A stretch of DNA of 14,781 nucleotides from Nitzschia sp. DOCU1 (GCA_951394045.1 CATOAN010000013.1:1-14781); one strand, 5' to 3'. Numbered from the stretch's first letter, positions 1-8,829 are shown. The notes: generated by a model not told the origin, from the sequence alone. Made by a program: numbers and translations.

Positions 1-1673
1 CATATGGGGCTATATCAGTACCGCTGTGACTCCTTTGATTGCTCCAAATGACTCTTTGGATCACTGCCAGTCGCCTTACTGCTGGGAAGTTTCCCTCTAC
101 TAGAAGGTAGATCGTCTATAACTCGCCCGGAACATGTCCAAATTCCACCCTGACTTTCTTTAACACCCGCCCCATCTTCCAAGATATTGTTGTGTTACCA
201 TGGGTATTAGAGAAGTTGGTCACTTAAGCTATAACTACATATCTATATCTAACTAGAAATATCTGGAGACGTATGTAGATGCATTTTTCTTTCGTTGCTA
301 GGTTGGTGAAAGAATGGTTGCGATCCGACCTGCCGCTGGCGAGATATCGATAAATTAGTGGGGGGTAGAATGGGCCATCAAGTAGTAAGCAAATGCTGCT
401 AGAACTTTGCTGGAAAAAGGATTGGCAAAACTAGTTTGCGGATACGCATTCCCCCACGTATAGTTGGAGACGGTTATGGAGTCAGATTTTTGATTTGGGC
501 TGTTTCTGGCTTCTAATTTAAGCTAGTAGTTCAATGGACGTCTACTAGTAACAAAAATGATGACTTCAGCTTTTTACTATGGCTCCAAAGTGTACATGAA
601 GGAATGTTACCGGTACTTTGAGTTAAGCACGTACTCTTCCAGTCTGCGTTCACAAACTACAAGCAAGAAATTGCTTTGGTCCTTCTGGAAAAACGTCGGT
701 GGTCCCTCCGTCGCAATACTGGTAACCCGAATGTGACAACTAATAACCAATCAAACATATCGTCCCTTGTCGCAGGATGACCGAAAAATCCGACGAAATC
801 AGCGATTTGTCGAACTTGCTCAAAATCAACGACCATGACACCATTTTGAATGCAAACCTGTGGCAGCCCATATGGCTTTCCGGCCCTGATTCATAACTAC
901 GTGCGTTATTCGAAACATCCCTGAACAGACTTGAACGTGTGTTATTGTCCAAATCCGTCTACAGCAGCTGCAGTTGCTTCGTGAAAATTACGAATTGTCG
1001 ATTTCAGGACTCGACAAATCAAGCCCCAAAACAGCCCCAAAATCGACTCTTTTCTGGCTTTTCTCAACTCACAAGCTGTCTAGCTGAAATGACCGGGTGG
1101 TTTCATAAACTTTGGCTTACGGTCGTATTGGGGTTGTAAATTCAGGCGTTCTAGTTGCCGATAAGTTGATTTAGACGTACGGTCAAATTCGAGCGTTTTG
1201 GGGGGCAAATCGCACCATGAATCGATGCATATTTTCGGCAGTTTCTTTGGCTGGAGCAATCTTTGAGCCTTTTCAAGCATGGATTTATTATCCTGGTGAT
1301 TTATGAAAAATTACTGGGGTAAAGAGGGTCAAGACTACGAAATGTGAAAATATCACGTATTTTCTCGTGCTGCTGGAATTTCTACCTCGGAACGGGGCTT
1401 GGACAAGCGTGGGGTCGTCCTGGAGGATGAACTAGACCCTTCATTTCCTTGTTGCTGGCGTTAGGAAATGCAGTCAGATAACTCATAATGTACAAGAGCT
1501 CTTAGGCTGCTAACTTTTAGTATTACAACAATAGTAACAGCGGTAGTACTACGATAGAAGGCATTCACTTCTCGACGGCGGCCATGGTCGTTGTCGACGG
1601 CGTCATGTGCTTGCCGACATTGGTGGAAGGTAGTAATGTTGTGTACCTATGTACGAATATAGAAACCACATAA
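1..1673. other. intergenic DNA without a supportable gene
   Basis: Both strands hold only short open frames (about 70 codons or fewer) with no recognisable domain, no compositional bias like that of the downstream gene and no consistent splice pattern. A short inverted repeat (TTGTCGA, 9-base spacer, TCGACAA) lies near 993-1017. I see no tRNA B-box, no long repeat and no transposon end here. It could hold small exons or an unrecognised non-coding RNA, which cannot be judged from sequence alone. Confidence 0.5.
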
Positions 1674-2146
1674 ATGATGACGTTCTGCGCCCGCCAGCCC
1701 ACACCACATACCCCGGCTACCAATCAAATTTGGGGCATGACATCACCATCCTAAATAACAGTCAATGACGTACTTTGGAAGCAGTCTCTTGGCATGTCTC
1801 ACCATGCCATGGAGGGGTTTTGATTGGTCTTTGGCCGAATTTCGCGCGCCAACGGCAGGGCATCGCCAATTCTTCCGAATGCTCCATCACGATATCTTCC
1901 ACACACATCACTTCTTGTCATCGACCGACGACACCCATCACTTCTTTTGTTTGTGTATTCGACGACAACAACTCCAAGAAAAGAGGTATCTCCGACCTTT
2001 TTACTTTTGGTCATTGACTGTTGAACTAACTAACTAGTTTGTTCTTGCTAGAAGAGAGGAATCTCAAGCTGTGATAATCACGTGGTTGATTTCTTGGAAA
2101 GAAGCAAAAGGTTATTGTGCAGAACACGACAGTTAGAACTATTACG
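1674..2146 (+). promoter_or_regulatory. probable promoter and 5' leader of the PFG/I29 coiled-coil gene
   Basis: This stretch directly precedes the giant gene. Two TGACGT hexamers occur at 1678-1683 and 1766-1771, about 470 and 380 bases before the ATG, and a CACGTG E-box/G-box lies at 2079-2084. TGACGT is a bZIP/CRE-type core; in diatoms such motifs are known as CO2/cAMP-responsive elements of carbonic anhydrase promoters. A regulatory role here is inference only. No clear TATA box was seen. Confidence 0.35.
1986..2051 (+). other. candidate 66-nt intron in the 5' leader
   Basis: The segment begins GTATCT after AAGAG and ends TTGCTAG before AAGAGAGG. It has a pyrimidine-rich interior and a CTAAC/CTAACTAAC branch-like sequence about 25 bases before the acceptor. 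This fits a short leader intron of a microalgal gene. It could equally be chance, because only transcript data show splicing. Confidence 0.25.
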
Positions 2147-5100
2147 ATGAGTTGTCAACTGCGTTGTGGTGGTCATCCACAAAAGCAGCAGCAGCAGCAG
2201 CAGCATGGCAACAAAAAGCTAACCGTCTTGAAACGAACCACATGGATAGCAGCCGCAGCAGCGGCAGCTACTACTTTCAGTAGTAGTATTTCATCTGTGG
2301 ATGCACTGGTTTTGCCCCAGCAGCAAACGACGCTTGGCGGAATTTCCATCAAGTCCACTCGATTGCAGTTATCCAATAATCCTTTTGGTGGAGGTGGGGG
2401 GTCATGGAATCGAAACGATGATGACAAGGATGAAGAGTATAGAAGTAACAATGGACCTCCCGGCAGCAGCAGTCCATTTGGTGGAGGTAGTAATTCGTCT
2501 CCCTTTGGTGGACGACCCAGTCCGGGCAATCCTTCGTTTGGAAGTTATTCGGGCAGCAGCTTGAGTGGTGCTGGCTTGCCTTCCTATTCACCGCAATCAC
2601 AACCACCCAACCAGAATCCATTTGGTTCTTCTTCGTCTTCTTCTTCGTCTTCTTCTTCCAACTCTGACGAACCCATGTCGGAAGAAGAAAATGATGCCTA
2701 TTATGCCATGGAAATGGATCGACGTGCCAAATTAGCCGAAGAACGCAAACGTCAAGCCGCTCAAGGATTGCAAGAACGTACTGCCGAATTGTTGCGTGAA
2801 TTGGAAGACAAGCGATTGGCCGAAGCAGCCAAACGACAATTTCAAGAAGAAATTCAACAACAAGTCAAGGCGGAATTGCGAGAACAAAAACAAGAACTAG
2901 ATCCTCGACAAGTCAATGCCATGTGGGAAGCTTCCAGTCAAGAACGTATTCAACAAGCTGCCGAAGCTGCACGACGCAAAGCAGAAGAAATGAAACGTTT
3001 GTACAATACGGACAGTGGTTCTTCCCCGCAACAAGCCAATTGGTCCGTTTCTCGTTCGGACGATTCGACGACAGGTCCAACAGGCCCAACAGCAAACAAG
3101 CCATTTGGAGCGGCTGATGCCTCAACGTCTAGGCCATTCGGAAATGCCGGTCGATCATCATCATCATCGAATCCTTTTGGAGCTCCGCCGGCAGTAAGTG
3201 GAGGAGGGAATCCTCCTCCCTTTGGTGGTCCAAATCAAAATTCACCCTTTGGGAGAAAGGAGGAAACCTTTCAGAATCAACCGCCACCCTTTCAATCATC
3301 TGCTACTACTCCTAGTAGTAGTTTTCCTTTTGGATCAGGACCTCCACGAAAGGAAGAATCATCAACGAGTCCGTTTGGAGGTCCAAAACCTGGAGAAGAG
3401 TCCAAGGGCATGTATTCCTTTCAGTCCAAGGATGAATCTAATCGGTCTTCTCCATCGTCTTTCAGTCCCTTTGGAAGTAATGCTGGGCCAGCCTCTTCTT
3501 CTACGAGTGGTAGCAGCACCAGCCCCTTTGGAGGACCTCCAGGGTCGTCGTCCTCGTCACCAAAGGACTCTGTCCAACAAGGCAAGGGAGAATCAACGGC
3601 TCCATGGTCCAGTACTAGCAGCTCAAGCACCAACAACAACCCTTTTGCGAATGGTCCGTCTCAAGGATCAACACCGCCACAACAGCCAAAAGACTCACCG
3701 TTTGCTCGTAAAGAGGAATCGTCATCGCCGTTCCGTCCTTTTGGTGGCAATGCCGGTTCGACATCGTCGTCGCCCTTTGGTCAAGCACCACCAAAGGATT
3801 CTGCATCGAAACCATTTGAACCCTTTGCCAAAAAAGAGGCAGATGCGCCCAAAAAGTCGTTTAGTCCTTTTGGAGGAAGCTCTCCGAAATCGACCACTCC
3901 AGCCGCCACAAGTTCCAATCCATTTGGATCCTATTCACCACCCCAGTCGCCATCATCGGCATCTTCGGAATCAACGAAACCCCAGGCTGGTGGTGGCTCT
4001 TCGTCACCCTTTAGTCCCTTTGGATCGTTCATGGGAAATAGTCAGAGTAAACAAGAATCTTCGTCATCGGCGCAAGGATCGTCTGGACCCGAGGAGGGTA
4101 CCGACGACTACTACGCGGCCGAAATGGCACGACGAGCCCAAGGTCGCAAAGCAGGAGAATCGCCACCGGCTCCCGCCGTTTTCACTCCATTGGATGCTCT
4201 AGCAATCAATCGAGAAGCTGAAGAAGAAAATGCTCGATTGGAAGAAGAACGACGCCGTGAAGAAGCCAAGGCGCAGTTCAAGGCACAGCAGCAGCAGCAA
4301 AATGGCAGACCGACCTTTTCGACGTCGTCCAACGATTTCAGGGCCCAACAAGAGGCTGCTATAAAGGCTGAACAAGAGGCAAGACTGGAAGAAGAGCGAC
4401 GTCGGGCCGAGGAGGCTAGACGTCAAGAAGAAGAAGCTAACCGTTTGCGCGCCGAGCAGGAAGCCAAAAGAATGGCGTTGGTGGAAGAGGAAAAGCAGCG
4501 TCGAAGTGCTATTCGGGCCGCGGAAGAAAAGGCTCGACTTAAATTGGAAGATAGCAATCGCTTGAAGGCTCAAGAAGATCAACAGCGCAAGTCCGAGGCA
4601 GAAGCACAGCAAAAGCGTATTCTGGAAGCCAGGCGTCGGGCGACCGAAGAGCAAGAACGCATCAAGGCCGAGGAAGAGGAGCAGCGCCGCAAAGCAGAAC
4701 AAGCTAGAATTGCGTCCATTGAGGCCGCTCGTAAGTTGCGACAGGAAGAAGAAGCCAAGAAAAAGGAGGAAGAACTTGCTAAGAAACGGGAAGAAGACGA
4801 ACGGGTCCAGCAGGCACGCCAACGGGCCGAAGGAAAGAAATACAAGGAGCTTGCCGACTTTGACCGAAAAGAGATTAAGGATTTTGTGCAAAACAAGCGT
4901 AGAGAAATCGACACTAAGCGGATTCGAGATGATGCCCTGGATGACGACATCCGCTTTCGAGCGGAGGAGGCGCGCATGTGGGCCCAAGAGGAGGCTCGTC
5001 GGAAAGTTGGTGGGAATCCTCAATTAAACGACGAGGAAATGCGGATTCGCAATGTCTATGCTAAGTGGTGCGAGTTCTACGGGAAGCGATTTGACGAGGC

Positions 5101-7363
5101 TCGTTTGGATACCTTTAGTCGAAATCTCGTGGAGATTGAACGACACTTTTCGAATGCGGGAGGGCCTGTGCAGCTGAATGAATTTGCCGACCTGACAGCA
5201 GAGGAATATCAGCTACGGGAGGAAGACCCTATTCGATGGGAAGAGAATGAAAGACTCAGGTTCGAAGAACAAGCTCTCCTTTGGGAAGAAGAACAGGCAA
5301 GGCTCGCAATGGCTGGTGGAGACCCATGGCTTGCAGACGACGGTTTGGGTATGGGGCTGCCCCCTCCAATGGACGAAGCCTTTGGCCCTCCCCCACTCGA
5401 GGACGATCCATGGAGACGAGATGAAGGGGACTGGGGTATGCCGTCGCTACGAGCTCCCTTGCCGGGACCAACAGCTTCCACAAATCCTATCGAAGAAGCC
5501 CGTAAACGTGGGGAGCTGGAAGCTGCTCGACGAGCCGAAAAGGAAGCTCGACTAGCAGACGAAAAGAAAAGGTCCGAAGCTGAAGAAAAGCGTCTTCTGC
5601 AAGAGGCCAAGCGTCGTGGTGAAGAAGCTTCTCGTCTCAAGAAAGATGAAGAATCCCGACGTGCCGCCGAGGAAGATGCTAAACGGAAGGCTATTGAAGA
5701 AGCCAGACTGAGGGGCGAAGAGGAAGCGAAGCGAAAAGCTGAAATCGAAGCAAAGCGCCTGGAAGAAGAGAAAAGGCTCGATGAGGCAAAGCAAAAGGCG
5801 CTTGAGGAGGCTCGAATACGAGGTGAAGCTGCCGCTCGTATGAGGGCAGAGGCTCAAAAGCGAGAAGCCGAACTAGAGTTAGAAGCCAAACGAGCCCAAG
5901 GCGCGGATCTGGAAAATATGCTACGAGGCGAGGCTGAAGCAAAACGTAAAGCGGGATCGAGTTCTTCAGGGGGGCCGTCGCAGATTCCGGTAGATCAAGG
6001 CCTCCCGTCTTTTACCGGAAGAGGAAATGAGCCGCCAGTTTCGCCAACGCAGTCAAAGGCCATGGATACTTGGAATGCCGCTATTATTCGTGGACAGGAA
6101 GTCGCCCTACAGAAAGCAGAGCTAGCAGCAAAGCGCAGAGAAGAAGAGGCTAGAATTGAGCAAGAAAAACGCAAATTTATCGAAGGTGCTGCCGAGCGAG
6201 CTCGCATGGAGTCTACAAAACGACAGGAAGCTGCCGAAAGAAAGAAGAAAGAGGCCGCTGAAACCAACAAACGAGTGATGGAAGAAGCGAAGCGTCGAGC
6301 TGAAGAAGAGCAGAGAAAGCGAGCAGAAGTCGAAGCAAAGAAGCGCGAAGAATACGCCAAACTTGCCGAAATGGACCGTCAAATAAAAGAAGAGATACAG
6401 CGCAAAGCCTCAGAGACCGCCAAACGCCGCGAGGCAGAACAACAAAGGATTCGGGAGGAAAAGGCAAAGATGGCCGAGGAGGAGCGTCATCGAAGAGCTG
6501 AAGCCCAACGCCGGTCTGAGGAGGAAGCCAAGCGCAAGGCGGATGCAGTTGCAAAACTACGTGCAGAGCAAGCTCGTCTCGCTGCTGAAGAGCAAAAACG
6601 CAGAGACGAAGCTAGACAGAAAGCTGCCGAGGAAGCAAAACGAAAGGCACAAGAGATAGAGTTACAGAAGGCAGAACATTTGAAGCGAGTTCAAGAGCAG
6701 CGACGTGAACAAGAAGAACGCAGGAAGAAAGCGGAAGCGGAAAGAAGGGCAGAACAAGAGGCTCGTGAAGTCGCACGGCTTGGAGCAAGGCGCCAAGCGG
6801 CTTTGGATATCGTCAAGAAGAGAGAAGAGCAGGAGGCCGCACGGAAACAAAAGGAAGAAGAAGCTAGAGCGGCTTCTCGTGAGGCTGCTGTAAAGCGCAA
6901 CGAAGACGAACGCAGACGCCAGGAAGAAATGGCGGCCAAGATTCGATTCCAGGCCGACCAAGATATTCTTCGGAAGCGGGAAGCCGCCAAACAACTCAAT
7001 GCTTCTGGAGAAACACGCTCCATGCCCAAATCAGAGAAGAAGCCGGTTGGTGCTACACCCGCTTTCTCCCCGATTGGGTCCTCATCAGCGAACATCGGGG
7101 GTTCTAAGGAGAAGGCAACAGATATCTCCACTTCGGAGTCTCAAGTGCCTGGTACCTCGTCGCAAAGTCTTCCAAACCTTTGCCATGTCACGTCCTACGT
7201 ACAGCATTGCAAGCCCCAATCTTGGAGGAGTATTCAAAGTTACTCACTCACTCTTCCTTGCTACGACCGTAGGGTAGTGTACTATCACTGCAACCGAGTT
7301 GAAAATAAGTTAGTTCTATTGTTTTTCTCCAAATCTCACCCTCCTTCTTTGTCTTACCTTTAA
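2147..7363 (+). CDS. giant PFG-repeat / charged-helix protein with embedded I29 inhibitor domain
   Basis: This is an intronless frame of about 1,738 residues. I start it at the ATG at 2147; the frame opens earlier only through a GTG. Residues 23-53 look like a signal sequence: basic KK/KR, an alanine-rich core, then VDA before L54. Residues 54-660 are Ser/Pro/Gly-rich with 18 PFG motifs, interrupted by a charged helix at about 183-286. Long E/K/R/A helices, coiled coil or single alpha-helix type, cover about 684-960, 1112-1270 and 1308-1618. Residues 966-1022 match the cathepsin propeptide inhibitor fold (MEROPS I29): WCEFYGKRFDEAR, R-x3-F-x2-N-x3-I, then QLNEFADLTAEEY. No papain-like peptidase follows. 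The motif DxYYAxEMxRRA occurs twice (183-194 and 653-664). The last 70 residues are compositionally different and may be misread. The signal segment suggests entry to the ER or a plastid pathway, but PFG repeats also recall FG nucleoporins. The function is unknown. Confidence 0.8.
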   Translation: MSCQLRCGGHPQKQQQQQQHGNKKLTVLKRTTWIAAAAAAATTFSSSISSVDALVLPQQQTTLGGISIKSTRLQLSNNPFGGGGGSWNRNDDDKDEEYRSNNGPPGSSSPFGGGSNSSPFGGRPSPGNPSFGSYSGSSLSGAGLPSYSPQSQPPNQNPFGSSSSSSSSSSSNSDEPMSEEENDAYYAMEMDRRAKLAEERKRQAAQGLQERTAELLRELEDKRLAEAAKRQFQEEIQQQVKAELREQKQELDPRQVNAMWEASSQERIQQAAEAARRKAEEMKRLYNTDSGSSPQQANWSVSRSDDSTTGPTGPTANKPFGAADASTSRPFGNAGRSSSSSNPFGAPPAVSGGGNPPPFGGPNQNSPFGRKEETFQNQPPPFQSSATTPSSSFPFGSGPPRKEESSTSPFGGPKPGEESKGMYSFQSKDESNRSSPSSFSPFGSNAGPASSSTSGSSTSPFGGPPGSSSSSPKDSVQQGKGESTAPWSSTSSSSTNNNPFANGPSQGSTPPQQPKDSPFARKEESSSPFRPFGGNAGSTSSSPFGQAPPKDSASKPFEPFAKKEADAPKKSFSPFGGSSPKSTTPAATSSNPFGSYSPPQSPSSASSESTKPQAGGGSSSPFSPFGSFMGNSQSKQESSSSAQGSSGPEEGTDDYYAAEMARRAQGRKAGESPPAPAVFTPLDALAINREAEEENARLEEERRREEAKAQFKAQQQQQNGRPTFSTSSNDFRAQQEAAIKAEQEARLEEERRRAEEARRQEEEANRLRAEQEAKRMALVEEEKQRRSAIRAAEEKARLKLEDSNRLKAQEDQQRKSEAEAQQKRILEARRRATEEQERIKAEEEEQRRKAEQARIASIEAARKLRQEEEAKKKEEELAKKREEDERVQQARQRAEGKKYKELADFDRKEIKDFVQNKRREIDTKRIRDDALDDDIRFRAEEARMWAQEEARRKVGGNPQLNDEEMRIRNVYAKWCEFYGKRFDEARLDTFSRNLVEIERHFSNAGGPVQLNEFADLTAEEYQLREEDPIRWEENERLRFEEQALLWEEEQARLAMAGGDPWLADDGLGMGLPPPMDEAFGPPPLEDDPWRRDEGDWGMPSLRAPLPGPTASTNPIEEARKRGELEAARRAEKEARLADEKKRSEAEEKRLLQEAKRRGEEASRLKKDEESRRAAEEDAKRKAIEEARLRGEEEAKRKAEIEAKRLEEEKRLDEAKQKALEEARIRGEAAARMRAEAQKREAELELEAKRAQGADLENMLRGEAEAKRKAGSSSSGGPSQIPVDQGLPSFTGRGNEPPVSPTQSKAMDTWNAAIIRGQEVALQKAELAAKRREEEARIEQEKRKFIEGAAERARMESTKRQEAAERKKKEAAETNKRVMEEAKRRAEEEQRKRAEVEAKKREEYAKLAEMDRQIKEEIQRKASETAKRREAEQQRIREEKAKMAEEERHRRAEAQRRSEEEAKRKADAVAKLRAEQARLAAEEQKRRDEARQKAAEEAKRKAQEIELQKAEHLKRVQEQRREQEERRKKAEAERRAEQEAREVARLGARRQAALDIVKKREEQEAARKQKEEEARAASREAAVKRNEDERRRQEEMAAKIRFQADQDILRKREAAKQLNASGETRSMPKSEKKPVGATPAFSPIGSSSANIGGSKEKATDISTSESQVPGTSSQSLPNLCHVTSYVQHCKPQSWRSIQSYSLTLPCYDRRVVYYHCNRVENKLVLLFFSKSHPPSLSYL
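2182..2204 (+). repeat. CAG trinucleotide tract (polyglutamine)
   Basis: A run of CAG codons encodes six glutamines (residues 14-19) just before the signal-like segment. Similar short trinucleotide tracts in the same gene are the TCT/TCG serine run near 2628-2662 and the TCA run near 3156-3170. They are typical of slippage in low-complexity coding DNA. Confidence 0.7.
5041..5213 (+). other. I29-type cathepsin propeptide inhibitor domain inside the giant protein
   Basis: Residues about 966-1022 carry the hallmarks of the papain-family propeptide: a W and YGK in helix 1, an ERFNIN-like helix (R-x3-F-x2-N-x3-I) and a GNFD-like LNEFAD followed by LTAEEY. In cysteine proteases this fold blocks the active site until cleavage. 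Standalone copies act as inhibitors in some animals. Here it sits between two long charged helices, and there is no catalytic Cys/His domain anywhere in the frame. Confidence 0.75.
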
Positions 7364-7833
7364 AGCCCTAGTCATCCTACACACAACGTTGGTCACATTC
7401 CTTCTCAGACACAGAGTTTGAACTCTGTGGGTTTCTGCTCATCATGTCATATCCAATTGAGCGTTTTTGTTGTTGCTTCCTGCTCCTTTTTGTGGCATTG
7501 TTGGCATCCATTGTGTACAATCCAGCCCTCCCCTGCTGCTGCGACTTGCAGCTGCAACTGCATTTTCCTGCACAGCACCTGCCCCACTTGTCATGACGGC
7601 TCTACCTTGCTTTACTTTGTGGCAACGTCTACTCTTGATACCGCCGAGGTTGTTGCGAGGACCATCTAATCTTTTTTAACCATGTACTCGTCATCCTCTC
7701 TTGTCTCCCGTTCAAACTCTTTCACTTACAGACGCTGGCACGCCCGTTTTATGTGTGGTGATAATGCTCCCTGTGTTCAAAAATCAACCCGCCGCCACTC
7801 CCTTTTCAAACTTTTCATCCTGGTGATAAATGC
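7364..7833. other. 3' flank of the giant gene, no supportable gene
   Basis: This is pyrimidine-rich sequence with two overlapping short frames (7418-7669 and 7467-7679). They are Cys/Ser/Leu-rich and show no recognisable motif. TTCACTTACAG at 7720-7730 resembles a splice acceptor, but no matching exon is evident. It is best read as untranslated or intergenic DNA up to the repeat that the transposon entered. Confidence 0.4.
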
Positions 7834-7876
7834 ACTGTACCCTCTATGCCGCCTTTTTAACCGTTCGTTTCGTTAA
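7834..7876 (+). repeat. partial unit of the 73-bp minisatellite, left of the transposon
   Basis: From CACTGTACCCTC through CGTTTCGTTAA this segment matches, almost base for base, the second half of the 73-bp repeat units at 12170-12475. The match stops exactly at TTAA (7873-7876), where the transposon begins. Confidence 0.85.
7873..7876. repeat. left TTAA target-site duplication
   Basis: This TTAA marks the junction between minisatellite sequence on the left and the transposon terminus CCCCATTCCG on the right. Confidence 0.8.
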
Positions 7877-7984
7877 CCCCATTCCGAAAGATGGGATTAG
7901 ACGACAATATATTGTCGTCTGGCGCGCCTGCCCACCCAATTAGACGACAATTTCATTGTCGTGCAATTCAAATTAGACGACAAT
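7877..7984. repeat. left terminal and subterminal palindromic repeats
   Basis: After the terminus there is a perfect 22-bp palindrome at 7899-7920 (core ACGACAATATATTGTCGT). A second palindrome follows at 7944-7962 (ACGACAAT, TTC, ATTGTCGT), then a half site at 7977-7984. The 13-mer ATTAGACGACAAT occurs three times here (7896, 7939, 7972) and once at the right end (11974). Such sites flanking both ends are likely binding sites for the transposase or its partner protein. Confidence 0.8.
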
Positions 7985-7989
7985 TTTTC

Positions 7990-8033
7990 TTAATCGGGCC
8001 TTAATCGGGCCTTAACCGGAGCTTAATCGGTGC
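7990..8033 (+). repeat. four tandem 11-bp TTAA-containing repeats
   Basis: There are two copies of TTAATCGGGCC, then TTAACCGGAGC and TTAATCGGTGC, head to tail. On the opposite strand near the other end, TTAACCCACCC and TTAACCCAGAA (11936-11950) keep the same 11-bp spacing. The arrangement is symmetrical within the element and may be part of the end-recognition region. Confidence 0.7.
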
Positions 8034-8045
8034 TTAGTTCTACCC

Positions 8046-8066
8046 GTGTAATACTACGCATTACAC
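8046..8066. promoter_or_regulatory. short inverted repeat upstream of the P2X7-ballast-like gene
   Basis: GTGTAAT and ATTACAC arms are separated by ACTACGC, about 65 bases before the ATG at 8131. It may be an operator-like or promoter element; its role is unknown. An out-of-frame ATG at 8103 lies between it and the chosen start. Confidence 0.3.
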
Positions 8067-8130
8067 CTCCCTCCAACAATCAACCGATTGCCTCCAGTGC
8101 CAATGACTCTCATTTTCATCCCTTGGCATC

Positions 8131-8829
8131 ATGAGTTGGTCCGGAAGCAATCAAGATCGATCGTACAATCCATACGGTATGGACTTTTCCGGGGGCCTGG
8201 AATACGATTCCGATGTCGAGCCCGACCCCATGGATGCACAAATCGCCGCTACTCTTCGCTTGTCAAACGAGGAACACAACCGCCGTACCGGTAAGAAGGA
8301 ACCGCTCGAGAGGATTCAGGTTTCCAACGTTGGAGGGGGCATCCGCATGTTCTCAGAGCCAGGCCCCGATCCCCGCTTCATGACGTTTGACTTCCCCGAA
8401 CACATCTCCACTGAACAGGTTGAAGCCTTTGAACAGCACATTCGTCGTTGCAACCGCTACTCCCTGGCATCCCCGACTACCGTTCCCTCACCTACTGTCA
8501 AAAATGTTCCAGAGAAGTGCAAGTTGTGCGATGAAGTCCCTTGTATCTTGAATCTTAGCCCCGACGGTGTCAGTTCTGGTCGTACCCTGCACGAGTTTCT
8601 TTTCGAAAAGGGTGATTCCATGATGGAGTCGGGAATCGCGAATAGCGAGATACGTTATGCACTCTACCGCGACGCGACAACGTTCATCAACGGCTACCTC
8701 GGCAAAGGCAACCGGAAGGAACTCCCTGCTTGCGTCGTCGGTGAGATTCGCGATAGTTACCCGGCCAAATGTGGTAACTACACCGGATTCAAAAAAGGAT
8801 TCTTGGAAAAAGAAAACAAAAAGAAGTAG
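8131..8829 (+). CDS. P2X7 ballast-domain-like protein carried by the transposon
   Basis: This is an intact 232-residue frame. The N-terminal 120 residues are polar and probably flexible. Residues 130-138 form a cysteine knuckle, CKLCDEVPC. Residues 171-220 read NSEIRYALYR, then GYLGKGNRKELPACVVGEIR, then SYPAKCGNYTGFKKG. This order, R-x2-AYR, an LP-x-C-x3-IR step, then P-x4-G-x-Y-x-GFK, is that of the C-terminal cytosolic domain of P2X7 receptors (Pfam P2RX7_C, the zinc-binding GDP-contacting ballast). No channel or membrane segment is present. C130, C133, C138, C201 and C214 are candidate metal ligands. The gene converges on the transposase gene, with 51 bases between stop codons. It may bind DNA, nucleotide or the transposase; that is inference. 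A frame starting at 8103 is discounted because it is out of phase. Confidence 0.75.
   Translation: MSWSGSNQDRSYNPYGMDFSGGLEYDSDVEPDPMDAQIAATLRLSNEEHNRRTGKKEPLERIQVSNVGGGIRMFSEPGPDPRFMTFDFPEHISTEQVEAFEQHIRRCNRYSLASPTTVPSPTVKNVPEKCKLCDEVPCILNLSPDGVSSGRTLHEFLFEKGDSMMESGIANSEIRYALYRDATTFINGYLGKGNRKELPACVVGEIRDSYPAKCGNYTGFKKGFLEKENKKK

Noticed and set aside
1765..2037. 90-codon frame before the giant gene
   Set aside because: His/Phe/Thr-rich with no motif; three frames overlap there; it lies in the probable promoter and leader.
2117..2146. GTG-initiated extension of the giant gene
   Set aside because: Nuclear genes start at ATG; the first in-frame ATG is at 2147, and the ten extra residues add no motif.
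3198..4202. 334-codon frame on the + strand
   Set aside because: It overlaps the PFG region in another frame. Its Arg/His/Pro/Leu-rich content is the shadow of Ser/Pro/Gly codons.
4199..5023. 274-codon frame on the - strand, hydrophobic Leu/Phe-rich
   Set aside because: It is antisense to E/K/R-rich helix codons, which read as Leu/Phe/Ser on the other strand. It is not a membrane protein gene.
7418..7679. Two overlapping 70-83-codon frames
   Set aside because: Cys/Ser/Leu-rich low-information translations with no motif in a pyrimidine-rich 3' flank.
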